Shown: positions 1 through 6,999, counted from the first letter of the stretch. The stretch is 20,225 bases of DNA from Verrucomicrobiota bacterium (GCA_019136035.1 JAGVUW010000797.1:1-20225), one strand, 5' to 3'. Made by a program: numbers and translations. Notes: generated by a model not told the origin, from the letters alone.

Positions 1-672
1 CTCAACATCCACAACTCGACGGTGATGGTCACCCCGACCCTGTCCTGGGCCACGAGCACCTGGGGCGGCGAGCAGATCGACACGATCAAGCCGCCGGTGC
101 GCACCCTGGACATCCTGCCGATGGATGCGTTCCGTACCGAGTTCATGGGCCGCCAGTGGGGCCTGCCGTCGGAGTTCCTCGTCTACGAGGGACAGCCCTA
201 CCGCAGCCGCGATGTCGAGGCCTACACCCTGCTGCATGGCGTCCTCATCCGGCCCCACGGCGACCCGGAGTCGCTCGCGCGCAGCGCGGCGCTGTGGCGG
301 ATGTACGACGGCTTCCCATTCAAAGACGCGGCGTGCTACCCGTACTGGGACAACGCCGAGCGCCTGAGCGTCGGCCCGGCGGGCGTCTACGCGACCGCCT
401 GGGAGCGCCCTGGCGAGGGCCTCCTGGTCATCGTCAGCAACCTCGGCGCCGCCGCCGCGGACGCGACTGTCGCCCTCCAGCCCAAGGCCTTCCGCTGGAC
501 GCCGGCGCGGGTGACGGACGCCCTCTCGGGCGAGGCGGTGCCGTTCGCGGACGGCGCCGCGCGCTTTGCGCTGGAGCCGTGGCGGTACCGCTTCCTGAGG
601 GTGTGGCCGGGGGGCGAGGGGACAGGGCCGCGGGGACGCGGCCCCTGGGCTCGGGACACGGACGGACACTGA
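1..672 (+). CDS. GH123-like (DUF6067-type) glycoside hydrolase, C-terminal part
   Basis: The frame is open at the window edge, so the true start lies upstream; a methionine at position 22 is internal. The visible ~223 residues look like the end of the catalytic barrel and the C-terminal beta domain of GH123-like/DUF6067 proteins of PVC bacteria. Recognisable stretches are FMGRQWGLPSEFLVYEG, a helix leading to LLHGVLIRPHG, CYPYWDNAERL, then the beta-domain strand GLLVIVSNLG. GH123 founding members are beta-N-acetylgalactosaminidases; substrate here is unknown and the catalytic residues are probably outside the window. The last ~20 residues (from about PGGEGTGPRG) are encoded by a repeat sequence that recurs inverted near 17169-17245, so the original gene end was probably near FLRVW. 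Family assignment is from memory of motifs. Confidence 0.7.
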   Translation, partial: LNIHNSTVMVTPTLSWATSTWGGEQIDTIKPPVRTLDILPMDAFRTEFMGRQWGLPSEFLVYEGQPYRSRDVEAYTLLHGVLIRPHGDPESLARSAALWRMYDGFPFKDAACYPYWDNAERLSVGPAGVYATAWERPGEGLLVIVSNLGAAAADATVALQPKAFRWTPARVTDALSGEAVPFADGAARFALEPWRYRFLRVWPGGEGTGPRGRGPWARDTDGH

Positions 673-697
673 CCCTCACGGACGGACACGGACGGGG
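625..697 (+). repeat. Dispersed repeat, copy 1, overlapping a gene end
   Basis: It begins with a perfect 8-bp stem, GGGCCGCG / CGCGGCCC, capped by GGGA (625-644), followed by CTCGGGACACGGACGGACA and GACGGACACGGACGG. The same order of motifs is found on the opposite strand at 17169-17245. It contains the stop codon of the preceding gene. Confidence 0.7.
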
Positions 698-822
698 CCT
701 TGCCGGCTCATAGCCTCGGGAGCGGTCGCGGCGTTGCGGCTCGTGGACGCGTTCGCGTCTGTGGACACTCGCGCTCCAGCAGACGTGGCGTGCGATGCTT
801 CGTGGTGTTCCATCCAGCGCCC
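697..822 (+). repeat. Dispersed structured repeat, copy C1
   Basis: This is one of five copies in the window of an element of roughly 100-160 bp. The 43-nt core is 737-779 and reads CGGCTCGTGGACGC at its start and ACACTCGCGCTCCAG at its end. Inside it, GACGCG-TT-CGCGTC can fold as a hairpin, and GU pairs could extend the stem in RNA. Beyond the core, TGCGATGCTTCGTGGTGTTC resembles the same side of copy C5. Compared with the other copies, C1 lacks a short stretch on the left side. No protein-coding pattern is convincing in it. Confidence 0.85.
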
Positions 823-836
823 CCGGGCCCGGTGAT

Positions 837-936
837 CCGGCTGTAGCGGCGGCCGTCCCCGGCCGCTCTGCCTGGGCGCCAGCGGCGCCCGTTCCGGCTG
901 TAGCGGCGGCCGTCCCCGGCCGCTCTGCCTGGGCGC
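837..936 (+). repeat. Hairpin module B, tandem pair
   Basis: Two identical 43-bp segments (837-879 and 894-936) start CCGGCTGTAGCGGCGGCC and end TCTGCCTGGGCGC, offset by 57 bp. Each carries GCGGCC-GTCCCC-GGCCGC, a 6-bp stem with a 6-nt loop. A diverged copy lies at 5378-5420 with a compensated base-pair change. In both places the module directly follows the core repeat. Confidence 0.8.
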
Positions 937-1045
937 GCCGAGCGTCGGCTCGGCCTGCCTTCCGGGCGGCGTTGGCGCCCGGGGCGGGTCCACGGCCGGC
1001 GCCGCGGACCACCTTGCCGGCGCCGTTGGCGCCCGGGGCGGGTGC
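931..1045 (+). repeat. Hairpin module D plus short direct repeats
   Basis: GCCGAG-CGTCGG-CTCGGC at 937-954 forms a 6-bp hairpin that recurs at 5145-5162. It is followed by two direct copies of GTTGGCGCCCGGGGCGGGT, starting near 971 and 1025. The second copy runs into the putative promoter of the next gene. No gene is seen between 673 and 1104. Confidence 0.6.
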
Positions 1046-1054
1046 GGGTATGGT
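1026..1054 (+). promoter_or_regulatory. Putative sigma70-type promoter for the heparinase-like gene
   Basis: TTGGCG at 1026-1031 and TATGGT at 1049-1054 are separated by 17 nt, placing a start of transcription near 1061 and leaving a leader of about 45 nt. A similar TATGGT -10 appears before the M24 gene at 13864. The -35 box lies inside the repeat block. Prediction from spacing and consensus only. Confidence 0.4.
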
Positions 1055-1104
1055 GTGGCGCGGCGGCGGTTTTTGCGCCGGGTGGCGGCTTCAGGAGGCA
1101 GGAC

Positions 1105-2130
1105 ATGCGCAGGACGGCGGTAGCGAGGATCTGGGCGGCCGTGGTGGCCTTGGCTGTGGTGGCGGGCGCAGCGGAGCCGGTGCCGCCGGCACCGCCGGTG
1201 GAGCCGCTCATGCTGCCCCTGGGCGCCGCGGCCTGGAGTGGCGCCGTGACTGCAGTCGCGGCCGAGCCGGGCCAGCCGGCGCAGTTGCGCTGGCAGTTCG
1301 AGGCCATGGACGGCATCGTCTGCCGCGAGATCCCGCGCGACATGACCGGCTTCAACGCCCTGGCCTTCACCCTCGAGTCAGACCGCGCCACGACGAACCG
1401 CCTCTCGGTGATCCTCTACAGCCACAACGAGGCTGCCGAGGGGCCGGATTACTACCTCACGACCCTGCCGCTGGATTTCGCCGGGTCGCTCGAGGTTATC
1501 CTGGCCTTCGACGAGATGGGGGTGGTACGTCAGCCGCGCGGCTGGGACCAGGTTGACCAGTTGCAGTTCCACAACAACTGGTCGCGTGAGCCCGAGGTGG
1601 CGCCGCAGCAGTTGACCTTCAGCCGGATGCGGCTGATGCGTCTGCCGCCGGGGGGCGCCAAGGGCCCGCGTCTGGACGACGAGGCCTTCTTCGCGATGCT
1701 CGATCTGGACCGCCCCGAGCTCGCGGCGGTGCGTGAGGCCTGGCGGGCGGGCGATGCGGCCGGTGCGCGGCGGGCCTTGGCGACGCATGTGCGGCAGCGT
1801 CAGGCGCCGCTGTGGACGGTCCGGCCCGAAGACCGCCCGTCGCTCGGGGCGACGCCGCCGGCGGCCCATCCGGGGATCGAGAAGGGCGGGCGCTACCAGG
1901 CTGTGGCGGCGTTGGCGGCCTCCGGCTGGCAGTGTCTGCGTCTGCCCCTGGCGGACTTCCGTGCCGAGGGCACGCCGGTGGGCTGGGAGTGGGTCTCCGG
2001 GCTGCGTCTGAGCTGGCGTGTCGAGGGCGACCCGTACGACGGCCGCGAGCTGCATCTCGACGACGTCGCCCTGGTCGGCCCCGGCGGCCGGCGCAGCCTG
2101 GGCGACTTCGAGAGCGAGGCCACCGGCTGA
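1105..2130 (+). CDS. Secreted heparinase II/III-like enzyme, N-terminal portion ending at an in-frame TGA
   Basis: The ATG at 1105 is chosen because AGGAGG lies just upstream (about 1092-1097) and a signal peptide follows: MRRTAVARIW, then the hydrophobic run AAVVALAVVAGAA. Residues ~35-185 are a beta-sandwich carbohydrate-binding-like domain (CBM-A). Residues ~190-252 (DLDRPELAAVREAWRAGDA...PEDRPSLGATPP) match the helical N-terminal segment typical of heparinase II/III-fold enzymes. Residues ~262-336 resemble the second half of another CBM, ending LHLDDVALVG. The frame then starts what looks like a further domain (GDFESEATG) and hits TGA. The reading frame continues without shift into the catalytic half, so this is best read as the 5' part of a single gene of about 1,328 codons. 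On its own the 341-aa product would be an exported binding module with no catalytic domain. Confidence 0.75.
   Translation: MRRTAVARIWAAVVALAVVAGAAEPVPPAPPVEPLMLPLGAAAWSGAVTAVAAEPGQPAQLRWQFEAMDGIVCREIPRDMTGFNALAFTLESDRATTNRLSVILYSHNEAAEGPDYYLTTLPLDFAGSLEVILAFDEMGVVRQPRGWDQVDQLQFHNNWSREPEVAPQQLTFSRMRLMRLPPGGAKGPRLDDEAFFAMLDLDRPELAAVREAWRAGDAAGARRALATHVRQRQAPLWTVRPEDRPSLGATPPAAHPGIEKGGRYQAVAALAASGWQCLRLPLADFRAEGTPVGWEWVSGLRLSWRVEGDPYDGRELHLDDVALVGPGGRRSLGDFESEATG
2128..2130 (+). other. In-frame TGA interrupting one long gene
   Basis: Frame 1 is open from 1105 to 5091 except for this codon. Reading across gives GDFESEATG, stop, DGLYRDESQAKQGRASGRWW. This kind of CBM start normally has Trp after TG, so TGG to TGA by a single base change explains it. 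At least nine other genes in the window end in TGA, which argues against general recoding. Confidence 0.85.
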
Positions 2131-2268
2131 GATGGGCTCTATCGTGACGAGAGTCAGGCCAAGCAGGGCCGCGCCTCCGGGCGCTGGTGGTTCCCGGAGA
2201 TCTTCCCATCGGCGGCCTGTCAGCGCTATCCGGCCGACTGGCGGCCGTATGAAGCGCTCGAGCTGTGG

Positions 2269-5091
2269 GTGCGCGTTGGGCGGCCCGGCGACCGCCTTGA
2301 GATCACTGTCGCCTCGGCCCTGCCGGATACCCGCCGCGCCGATGAGATCCTGACGCGGACCTTCACCATCGGCGGCTTCAAGAAGCATCCCTACGCCTTT
2401 GGCGAGCGCATCGACTGGTCGGCCAACGCCATGACCGAGGGCGAGTCACGCACCATCGAGTGGAATGCCCAGCTCAACCGCCACTTCCACTTTGCCGACC
2501 TGTACGGCGCCTACTGGACCAGCGGCGACGAGCGCTACGCCGCCGAGCTGGCGGCGCAGATGCGCGGCTGGATCGAGGACAACCCGGTGCTGCTGATGCG
2601 TTCGGGGAACAGCCCGTACCACCACGCCTGGGAGACGCTCAACACCGGCATACGCCTGCACAACACCTGGCCGGAGACCCTGGCGCGCTGCCGTCAGTCG
2701 CCGGCCTTCACCGACGACGTGATCATCCTGGTGATGAAGTCGGTCGCCGAGCAGGTCCGCCACCTCCTGCGTCACCCGAGCCGCGGCAACTGGCTGACGG
2801 CCGAGTCGCTCGGGGTCTACACCAGCGGCGTGCTCTACCCCGAGTTCCGCGACGCGGCGGCGTGGCGCGCCCAGGCCTTGGAGAGGCTCTATCGCCAGCT
2901 CGACGAGGAGGTCTACCCCGATGGCATGCAGTTCGAACTGGCCCTCGGGTACAACACCTGGGTGCTCTCGGAGTTCGTGCAGGTGCTGCGGCTGGCGCGG
3001 CTGAACGGCCTGTTGGAGGAGGTCCCGGCGGACTACCGATCGCGGCTGGCGAAGATGTACGAGTACCTCATGAAGGTGAGCCGCCCGGACGGCACCGCCT
3101 TCGGGCTCAACGACGCCGGTGACGCCAATGTCCGGCGCCTCCTGATCGACGGCTTCGACCTCTTCCCGGAGCGTGCCGACTTTGTCTATCCGGTGACGCT
3201 GGGCCGCACCGGCCGGGCGCCGATGAGTGACAGTGCGGCGATGCCGTACACGGGTCACTACGTCATGCGTACCGGCTGGGACGCCGCGGCGCGTCTTCTG
3301 CACCTGGACAGCGGCCCCTTCGGAGCGGGCCACCAGCACGAGGACAAGCTCTCGATGCTGGTCTACGCGCATGGCCGGCCGCTGCTGGTCGAGGGCGGGG
3401 TGGTGATGTACGACCGCTCGCGCTGGCGCACCTACGTCCTGCAGACGCGGTCGCACAACACGGTGATGATCGACGGCATGGAACAGCACCGCCGCGCCGA
3501 CCGCGACTCCTACGTGCGCCCCCGGCCGTGGACCGCGCCGACGCCCGACGGCGACGAGACGCGGTGGGCCAGCGCCGATGGCGTCGACTGGTGCGAGGGC
3601 TGGTACCGCGGCGCCTACCGGCCCTACCGCGGCTTCGATGCCGCCGGGCCGGCGCCGGCGCTCCTCGAGGGCGTCAGCCACCGCCGCGGGGTGCTCTTCG
3701 TCAAGCCGGACTTCTGGATTGTCCATGACACGGTCCAGGCCGAGCCGGCCGGGCCGCATCGCGCCGAGGCGCTGTTCCACATCCACGCCGAGACCGCCGA
3801 GGTCACTGCTGGCGGCGGCGTCATCGCGACCTCGGCGAAGGGCCCCGGGCTGCTGCTGCAGCCGATTGGCGCGACGGTGCCGAGCGCGAGCCTGGTCGAT
3901 GGCCAGGGCGACGAGCCGGTGCAGGGCTGGTCCCGGCAGTACGGCCGCGTCGTCGAGGGCGTGCCGATGCGGGCGGTACCGACGGCACTGCTGTCCTGGC
4001 CGTGGGATGGCCATGGCGATCTGGTGACCGTGCTTTGGCCGACGGCGCCGGGCGAGCGCGTGTCCCTGTCGCCTGCGGCTCTCCCGATCACCGCCGGCAA
4101 CGGCCTGGCGGCCGGTTTCCAGGTAGCCCCCGGCGACAGCGTCGCGGTCTACCTCCGCAACGACACGCCGGGCCAGCGCCTCGAGGCCGGCGGCGGCGCC
4201 ACCGACGGCGAGGTCGCCTTCCTCGGGGTCCTGCCGGGGAAGGGCCTGCGCGCCTGCCTGGTTAACGGCCGCAGCCTCGAGGGCCAGGGCGTGCTCCTGC
4301 GTCTCGAGCCGGCCGGCACTGCCGCCGCCACCGCCTGGGGCGAGGACGTCATCGTCGTCGCCAGCGACGTCGCCGGCCGCCTGGCGCTGCGCTGCGCCGC
4401 CTGGCCGGCCGGCACGACGCCACGCGTCCAGGCCCTCGGCCGCGACTGGCGCCCGACCGGGTCGGCCGAGGCCAGCCTGGCCGACGGCATCCTGAGCTGG
4501 AACGCCCAGGCCGGGGTCGCCTACGAAGTCGCCTGGGGGACGGGATCCGCCTACGCACGGCGCGCGCCGGAGGCCCTCGCCGCGGCCGGCCGGCCGCAGC
4601 TCGACTTCACGGTGCGGGCCCTGGCCGAACTCCCGGCGGCGCGCGGCCAGCGCCTCAGGGTCCAGGCCGAGGACTTCAGCGGCCAGACCGGCGGCGAGGT
4701 CGAGGTCACGGCCGACAAGGTCGACGCGGTCGGCCGCAGTTTCCTGCACTGGGACCAGCCGGGACACGCCGTCGAGTACAACGTCGAGATCCCCGTCGCC
4801 GGCGCCTACGCGCTGACGCTGCGCTACTGCACTGCCGACGAGCAGGCGCGCCGTGCCATCCTCGTCGACGGCGCCCTCCCGGATGCGTCTCTGGGCGCCT
4901 GCAACCTGCCCTGGACGGGCGGCTGGAGCAGCACCGCCAGCGACTGGCGTCTGATGACCGTCCCCGGTGCCGATGGCAAGCCCTTCCGCTTCCACCTGAC
5001 GGCCGGCCGTCACACCCTGCGCCTGGTCAATGTCCAAGGCAGTGCCAACCTCGACTGGCTCTCCCTGCACGACCCCGACCAGGCGCCCTGA
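2269..5091 (+). CDS. Heparinase II/III-like polysaccharide lyase, catalytic portion with C-terminal CBM
   Basis: This continues the 1105-2130 frame; homologous coding begins directly after the TGA at 2131, and the GTG at 2269 is only the first plausible start if no readthrough occurs. From 2131 to ~2335 it encodes the first half of a CBM-like domain. The alpha/alpha toroid follows (residues ~25-290): QLNRHFHFADLYGAYW, SRGNWLTAESLGVYT with N174, and QFELALGYN with Y228. The C-terminal beta domain carries GPFGAGHQHEDKLSML (H355, H357) and RSHNTVMIDGMEQHRR. In characterised heparinase/alginate-lyase-like enzymes an Asn, a Tyr and a His serve uronate elimination, so the set looks intact. Residues ~795-940 (VQAEDFSGQTGG to LRLVNVQGSANLDWLSL) are a CBM6/CBM35-like domain. 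The substrate, a uronic-acid-containing glycan, is inferred. Without the upstream half it would lack a signal peptide. Confidence 0.8.
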   Translation: MRVGRPGDRLEITVASALPDTRRADEILTRTFTIGGFKKHPYAFGERIDWSANAMTEGESRTIEWNAQLNRHFHFADLYGAYWTSGDERYAAELAAQMRGWIEDNPVLLMRSGNSPYHHAWETLNTGIRLHNTWPETLARCRQSPAFTDDVIILVMKSVAEQVRHLLRHPSRGNWLTAESLGVYTSGVLYPEFRDAAAWRAQALERLYRQLDEEVYPDGMQFELALGYNTWVLSEFVQVLRLARLNGLLEEVPADYRSRLAKMYEYLMKVSRPDGTAFGLNDAGDANVRRLLIDGFDLFPERADFVYPVTLGRTGRAPMSDSAAMPYTGHYVMRTGWDAAARLLHLDSGPFGAGHQHEDKLSMLVYAHGRPLLVEGGVVMYDRSRWRTYVLQTRSHNTVMIDGMEQHRRADRDSYVRPRPWTAPTPDGDETRWASADGVDWCEGWYRGAYRPYRGFDAAGPAPALLEGVSHRRGVLFVKPDFWIVHDTVQAEPAGPHRAEALFHIHAETAEVTAGGGVIATSAKGPGLLLQPIGATVPSASLVDGQGDEPVQGWSRQYGRVVEGVPMRAVPTALLSWPWDGHGDLVTVLWPTAPGERVSLSPAALPITAGNGLAAGFQVAPGDSVAVYLRNDTPGQRLEAGGGATDGEVAFLGVLPGKGLRACLVNGRSLEGQGVLLRLEPAGTAAATAWGEDVIVVASDVAGRLALRCAAWPAGTTPRVQALGRDWRPTGSAEASLADGILSWNAQAGVAYEVAWGTGSAYARRAPEALAAAGRPQLDFTVRALAELPAARGQRLRVQAEDFSGQTGGEVEVTADKVDAVGRSFLHWDQPGHAVEYNVEIPVAGAYALTLRYCTADEQARRAILVDGALPDASLGACNLPWTGGWSSTASDWRLMTVPGADGKPFRFHLTAGRHTLRLVNVQGSANLDWLSLHDPDQAP

Positions 5092-5137
5092 CGGAGATCC
5101 CGCCAGGGCGGCAGGGACGTTTCCTCGGCCGCCCTCC

Positions 5138-5191
5138 TGGGAGCGCCGAGGGTCGGCTCGGCTACTCTCCGGGCGCCGTGGACGGCGCCCG
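5138..5191 (+). repeat. Hairpin module D, second copy
   Basis: GCCGAG-GGTCGG-CTCGGC (5145-5162) matches 937-954 with the stem conserved and the loop slightly changed. It is followed by a perfect 10-bp stem with a GG loop, CGGGCGCCGT / ACGGCGCCCG (5170-5191). Lying 54-100 nt after the heparinase stop, it might also serve transcript termination, but no T-run follows. Confidence 0.6.
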
Positions 5192-5218
5192 TGGTCGCGC
5201 TCGGCTCGCGCGACCTAC
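5191..5218 (+). repeat. Flanking direct repeat, left copy
   Basis: GTGGTCGCGCTCGGCTCGCG and the following bases recur at about 5728-5755 in the same orientation (GTGCTCGCGCTCGGCTCGCG). The pair brackets the core repeat and the 49-bp array, and both copies lie near a GGCAGGGACGT motif (5110, 5709). Confidence 0.5.
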
Positions 5219-5378
5219 TTGCCGCGGCGGTGGCCTGGCTCGTACGAAACTTCGCGTCGTTGTGCTGTCGGCGCCGTTCCGGCTCGTGGACGCGTTCGCG
5301 TCTGTGGACACTCGCGCTCCAGCAGACGTGTCCAGCGATGCTCCGCCATGCCACTTCCGGCGTTCTGCGCCGGTGAAG
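5218..5378 (+). repeat. Dispersed structured repeat, copy C2
   Basis: The 43-nt core at 5280-5322 is identical to that of C1. The left arm (CTTGCCGCGGCGG, then GGCTCGTACGAAAC and GCGTCGTTGTGCTG) matches C5 and C4. On the right, CACTTCCGGCG-TTCTG-CGCCGGTGAAGTG folds as an 11-bp stem with a two-base bulge, at the same place where C4 and C5 carry CCGGCGC hairpins. No open reading frame inside it is credible. Confidence 0.85.
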
Positions 5379-5420
5379 TGGCTGTAGTGGCGGCTGTCCC
5401 CAGCCGCGCTCCTGGGCGCC
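5378..5420 (+). repeat. Hairpin module B, third copy with compensated pair
   Basis: GCGGCT-GTCCCC-AGCCGC (5390-5407) replaces GCGGCC-GTCCCC-GGCCGC seen twice at 837-936. The loop is identical, and the one changed stem pair is changed on both sides. It sits right after copy C2, as the first two copies follow C1, and ends CTCCTGGGCGCC, leading into the 49-bp array. Confidence 0.75.
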
Positions 5421-5711
5421 GGCGGTGCCCAGGAGCCATGCGCAGGGATGCGCATGCCACCCCGGCATAGGCGGCGCCCGGGAGCCACGCGCAGGGATGC
5501 GCATGCCACCCCGGCATAGGCGGCGCCCGGGAGCCACGCGCAGGGATGCGCATGCCACCCCGGCATAGGCGGTGCCCAGGGGCCATGCGCAGGGATGCGC
5601 ATGCCACCCCGGCATAGGCGGCGCCCGGGAGCCATGCGCAGGGATGCGCATGCCACCCCGGCATAGGCGGCGCCCAGGAGCCATGCGCAGGGATGCGCAT
5701 GCCACCTCGGC
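5421..5711 (+). repeat. 49-bp tandem array, six units, each with a GGGA-capped hairpin
   Basis: Units start near 5421, 5470, 5519, 5568, 5617 and 5666; the marker GGGATGCGCATGCC recurs at 5445, 5494, 5543, 5592, 5641 and 5690, an exact 49-bp period. Each unit contains CATGCGCA-GGGA-TGCGCATG, an 8-bp stem with a GNRA-type loop. Two units have CACGCGCA, which on the minus-strand RNA keeps a GU pair. The last unit is cut short and diverges after CACCTCGGCA. Because 49 is not a multiple of three, the repeating peptides in long frames here change frame each unit, so it is not coding. The whole unit repeats, so it is not a CRISPR array. Confidence 0.9.
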
Positions 5712-5824
5712 AGGGACGTCGCCCGTGCTCGCGCTCGGCTCGCGGGGCCCACTTCTCCGGCGCGCCCGGTGGTCGTCGCACCGCAGAAAGCCCGTCACCA
5801 CGCGCTTTTTCGCGTCTTTGGCCC

Positions 5825-5853
5825 TTGATTTCCCCGTGGCATCGCGTTAGCGT
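5825..5853 (+). promoter_or_regulatory. Possible promoter for the PEP-CTERM gene
   Basis: TTGATT (5825-5830) and TAGCGT (5848-5853) are 17 nt apart. A transcript from here would have a leader of about 240 nt containing the hairpin at 5911-5930. The surrounding stretch 5780-5860 is less GC-rich than its neighbours. The -10 box is poor, so this is tentative. Confidence 0.3.
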
Positions 5854-5867
5854 GGCTTTGTCCGGGC

Positions 5868-6040
5868 GGTTTGGGAGCCGCCTGGCGACATGGTGAGGGG
5901 ACGGTACACGCCGCGGCCGGGAGGCCGCGGGCTCGTGAGGATCGACGGTCACATCGCGGTGTGGGAGCCGCGTTGTTGCCTGGAGGGACCTGCGCAAGGT
6001 GCGGCCTGGGAGCCGCGTCGCTGCCTTGAAGGTGCCAGGG
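5868..6040 (+). repeat. Short direct repeats with a GGGA-capped hairpin
   Basis: TGGGAGCCGC occurs three times (about 5871, 5966 and 6008). The last two belong to a ~42-bp diverged repeat that continues GTTGTTGCCT / GTCGCTGCCT. Between them, CCGCGGCC-GGGA-GGCCGCGG (5911-5930) is a perfect 8-bp stem with the same GGGA loop as the 49-bp units. Confidence 0.6.
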
Positions 6041-6099
6041 GATGCCGCGCCACCGCGTGCGGCATGGACTCGCGGATCGTCACGGAGGAGGAGGTTGCC

Positions 6100-6780
6100 A
6101 TGTTGCGTCTTCTTGTCGTGCTGTCTGGTGTCGCCTTGGGAGCATGGGGGGCCTACATCGACCTCCCCGCGCAGGCCTTCAGCCTGGGCGTGGGAAACGG
6201 CTCGGAGGCGACGGTGACCTTCGCGCCGTTCGACGATCTCAACGGGGCGCGTCGTTTGGCGGCGGTGACTCTGAGTCTCGATGCCGCCCTGAGTGCCGCC
6301 GCCACTGCCGAGAATCTCTCCGCCAATCCGAACACGCTCACCCTGCAGTTGCTTGGCGGCCACGTCCTCGCCAGCGCCCCCGGCGGCCTGGCGGCGGATG
6401 CCGTCTTCTCCTTCGCGCCGGTCGCGGCCGCGGTGGCGGCGGCGGACGGGACCGCCGATAGCGGTCCAGACTACCATGACTTCGGGACCGTCTCGGCCAC
6501 CGCTCCGACGATCACCGCGACCCTCACCTCAAACCTCGATGGCTTCATGGGGCCCGACTCCGCCCCCGTCGTCCTCGACGCCGGAGGAGTGTTCTTCGTG
6601 AGCGGGACGGCAGACCACACTTACACCACCGACGTCACGGCCACCGGGAGTGCCGCCCTGCGCTACACCTACGACCTGGTGCCGACGCCGGAGCCGACCG
6701 GTGTGCTGCTGTTGGGGCTGGGGGCGCTTCTGGTGCTGTGGCATCGTCTGCCGCGTCGGGAGGCCGTGCCGGCGGTATGA
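6100..6780 (+). CDS. PEP-CTERM sorted exported protein, choice-of-anchor-like
   Basis: The ATG at 6100 is preferred over in-frame upstream starts because GGAGGAGGAGG lies at 6084-6094 and a signal peptide begins there (MLRLLVVLSGVALGAWGAY). The 226-aa product has a beta-rich, Ala/Thr-rich ectodomain without recognisable catalytic residues. The C-terminus is a textbook PEP-CTERM signal: PEP at residues 197-199, hydrophobic segment ~201-214 (GVLLLGLGALLVLW), then a basic cluster RLPRR at 216-220. Such proteins are exported by Sec and then processed by an exosortase (XrtA/EpsH type), which must be encoded elsewhere. The ectodomain resembles choice-of-anchor E domains in its strand pattern, with low certainty. 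It stands alone, flanked on both sides by repeat-filled gaps. Role: surface or matrix protein, inferred. Confidence 0.85.
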   Translation: MLRLLVVLSGVALGAWGAYIDLPAQAFSLGVGNGSEATVTFAPFDDLNGARRLAAVTLSLDAALSAAATAENLSANPNTLTLQLLGGHVLASAPGGLAADAVFSFAPVAAAVAAADGTADSGPDYHDFGTVSATAPTITATLTSNLDGFMGPDSAPVVLDAGGVFFVSGTADHTYTTDVTATGSAALRYTYDLVPTPEPTGVLLLGLGALLVLWHRLPRREAVPAV

Positions 6781-6825
6781 GGTCAGTGCGCGCCGCCGGG
6801 AGGGGCGGGCGCATCGGAGGAGGGC

Positions 6826-6851
6826 GCCCCCGGGAGGCGACTCCCGGGGGC
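6826..6851 (+). terminator. Perfect 11-bp hairpin with GCGA loop, copy 1
   Basis: GCCCCCGGGAG-GCGA-CTCCCGGGGGC is followed by CATCTTTCC. It lies 46 nt after the PEP-CTERM stop codon and may end that transcript, though the T-run is weak for an intrinsic terminator. An identical stem-loop lies 126 bp downstream. Confidence 0.5.
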
Positions 6852-6951
6852 ATCTTTCCAGGGGCAGCGCACGGCGTTGCCGGCGCGAGGGCGTCGCCGT
6901 GGCAGCGGGGTCTGTTTGTTCCTGGACGCCGGGGAGCGTCCGAGGGGAGGG

Positions 6952-6977
6952 GCCCCCGGGAGGCGACTCCCGGGGGC
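6952..6977 (+). terminator. Perfect 11-bp hairpin with GCGA loop, copy 2
   Basis: The stem and loop are identical to 6826-6851, followed by CATCTTCC. It sits between convergent genes (stops at 6780 and 7109) and could act on either strand. Alternatively it is a dispersed palindromic repeat. The 100 bp between the two copies show no gene. Confidence 0.5.
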
Positions 6978-6999
6978 ATCTTCCTTCATGGGGCCCAGT

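Noticed and set aside
2128..2130. TGA read as Trp by a variant code, or as selenocysteine
   Set aside because: At least nine genes here end in TGA and Trp is coded by TGG throughout, so general recoding is unlikely. The expected residue is Trp, not Cys, so selenocysteine does not fit.
2446..5070. 874-codon open frame on the minus strand
   Set aside because: It is antisense to the heparinase-like gene, whose domains are clear. Long shadow frames are expected at this GC content, and the translation has no recognisable domain.
5421..5711. CRISPR array
   Set aside because: The whole 49-bp unit is repeated with no unique spacers, and no cas genes are present.
5215..6477. 420-codon minus-strand frame with repeating peptides such as GVACASLR
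   Set aside because: It crosses the 49-bp array, whose period is not a multiple of three, so the peptide changes frame with each unit. It also runs antisense to the PEP-CTERM gene.
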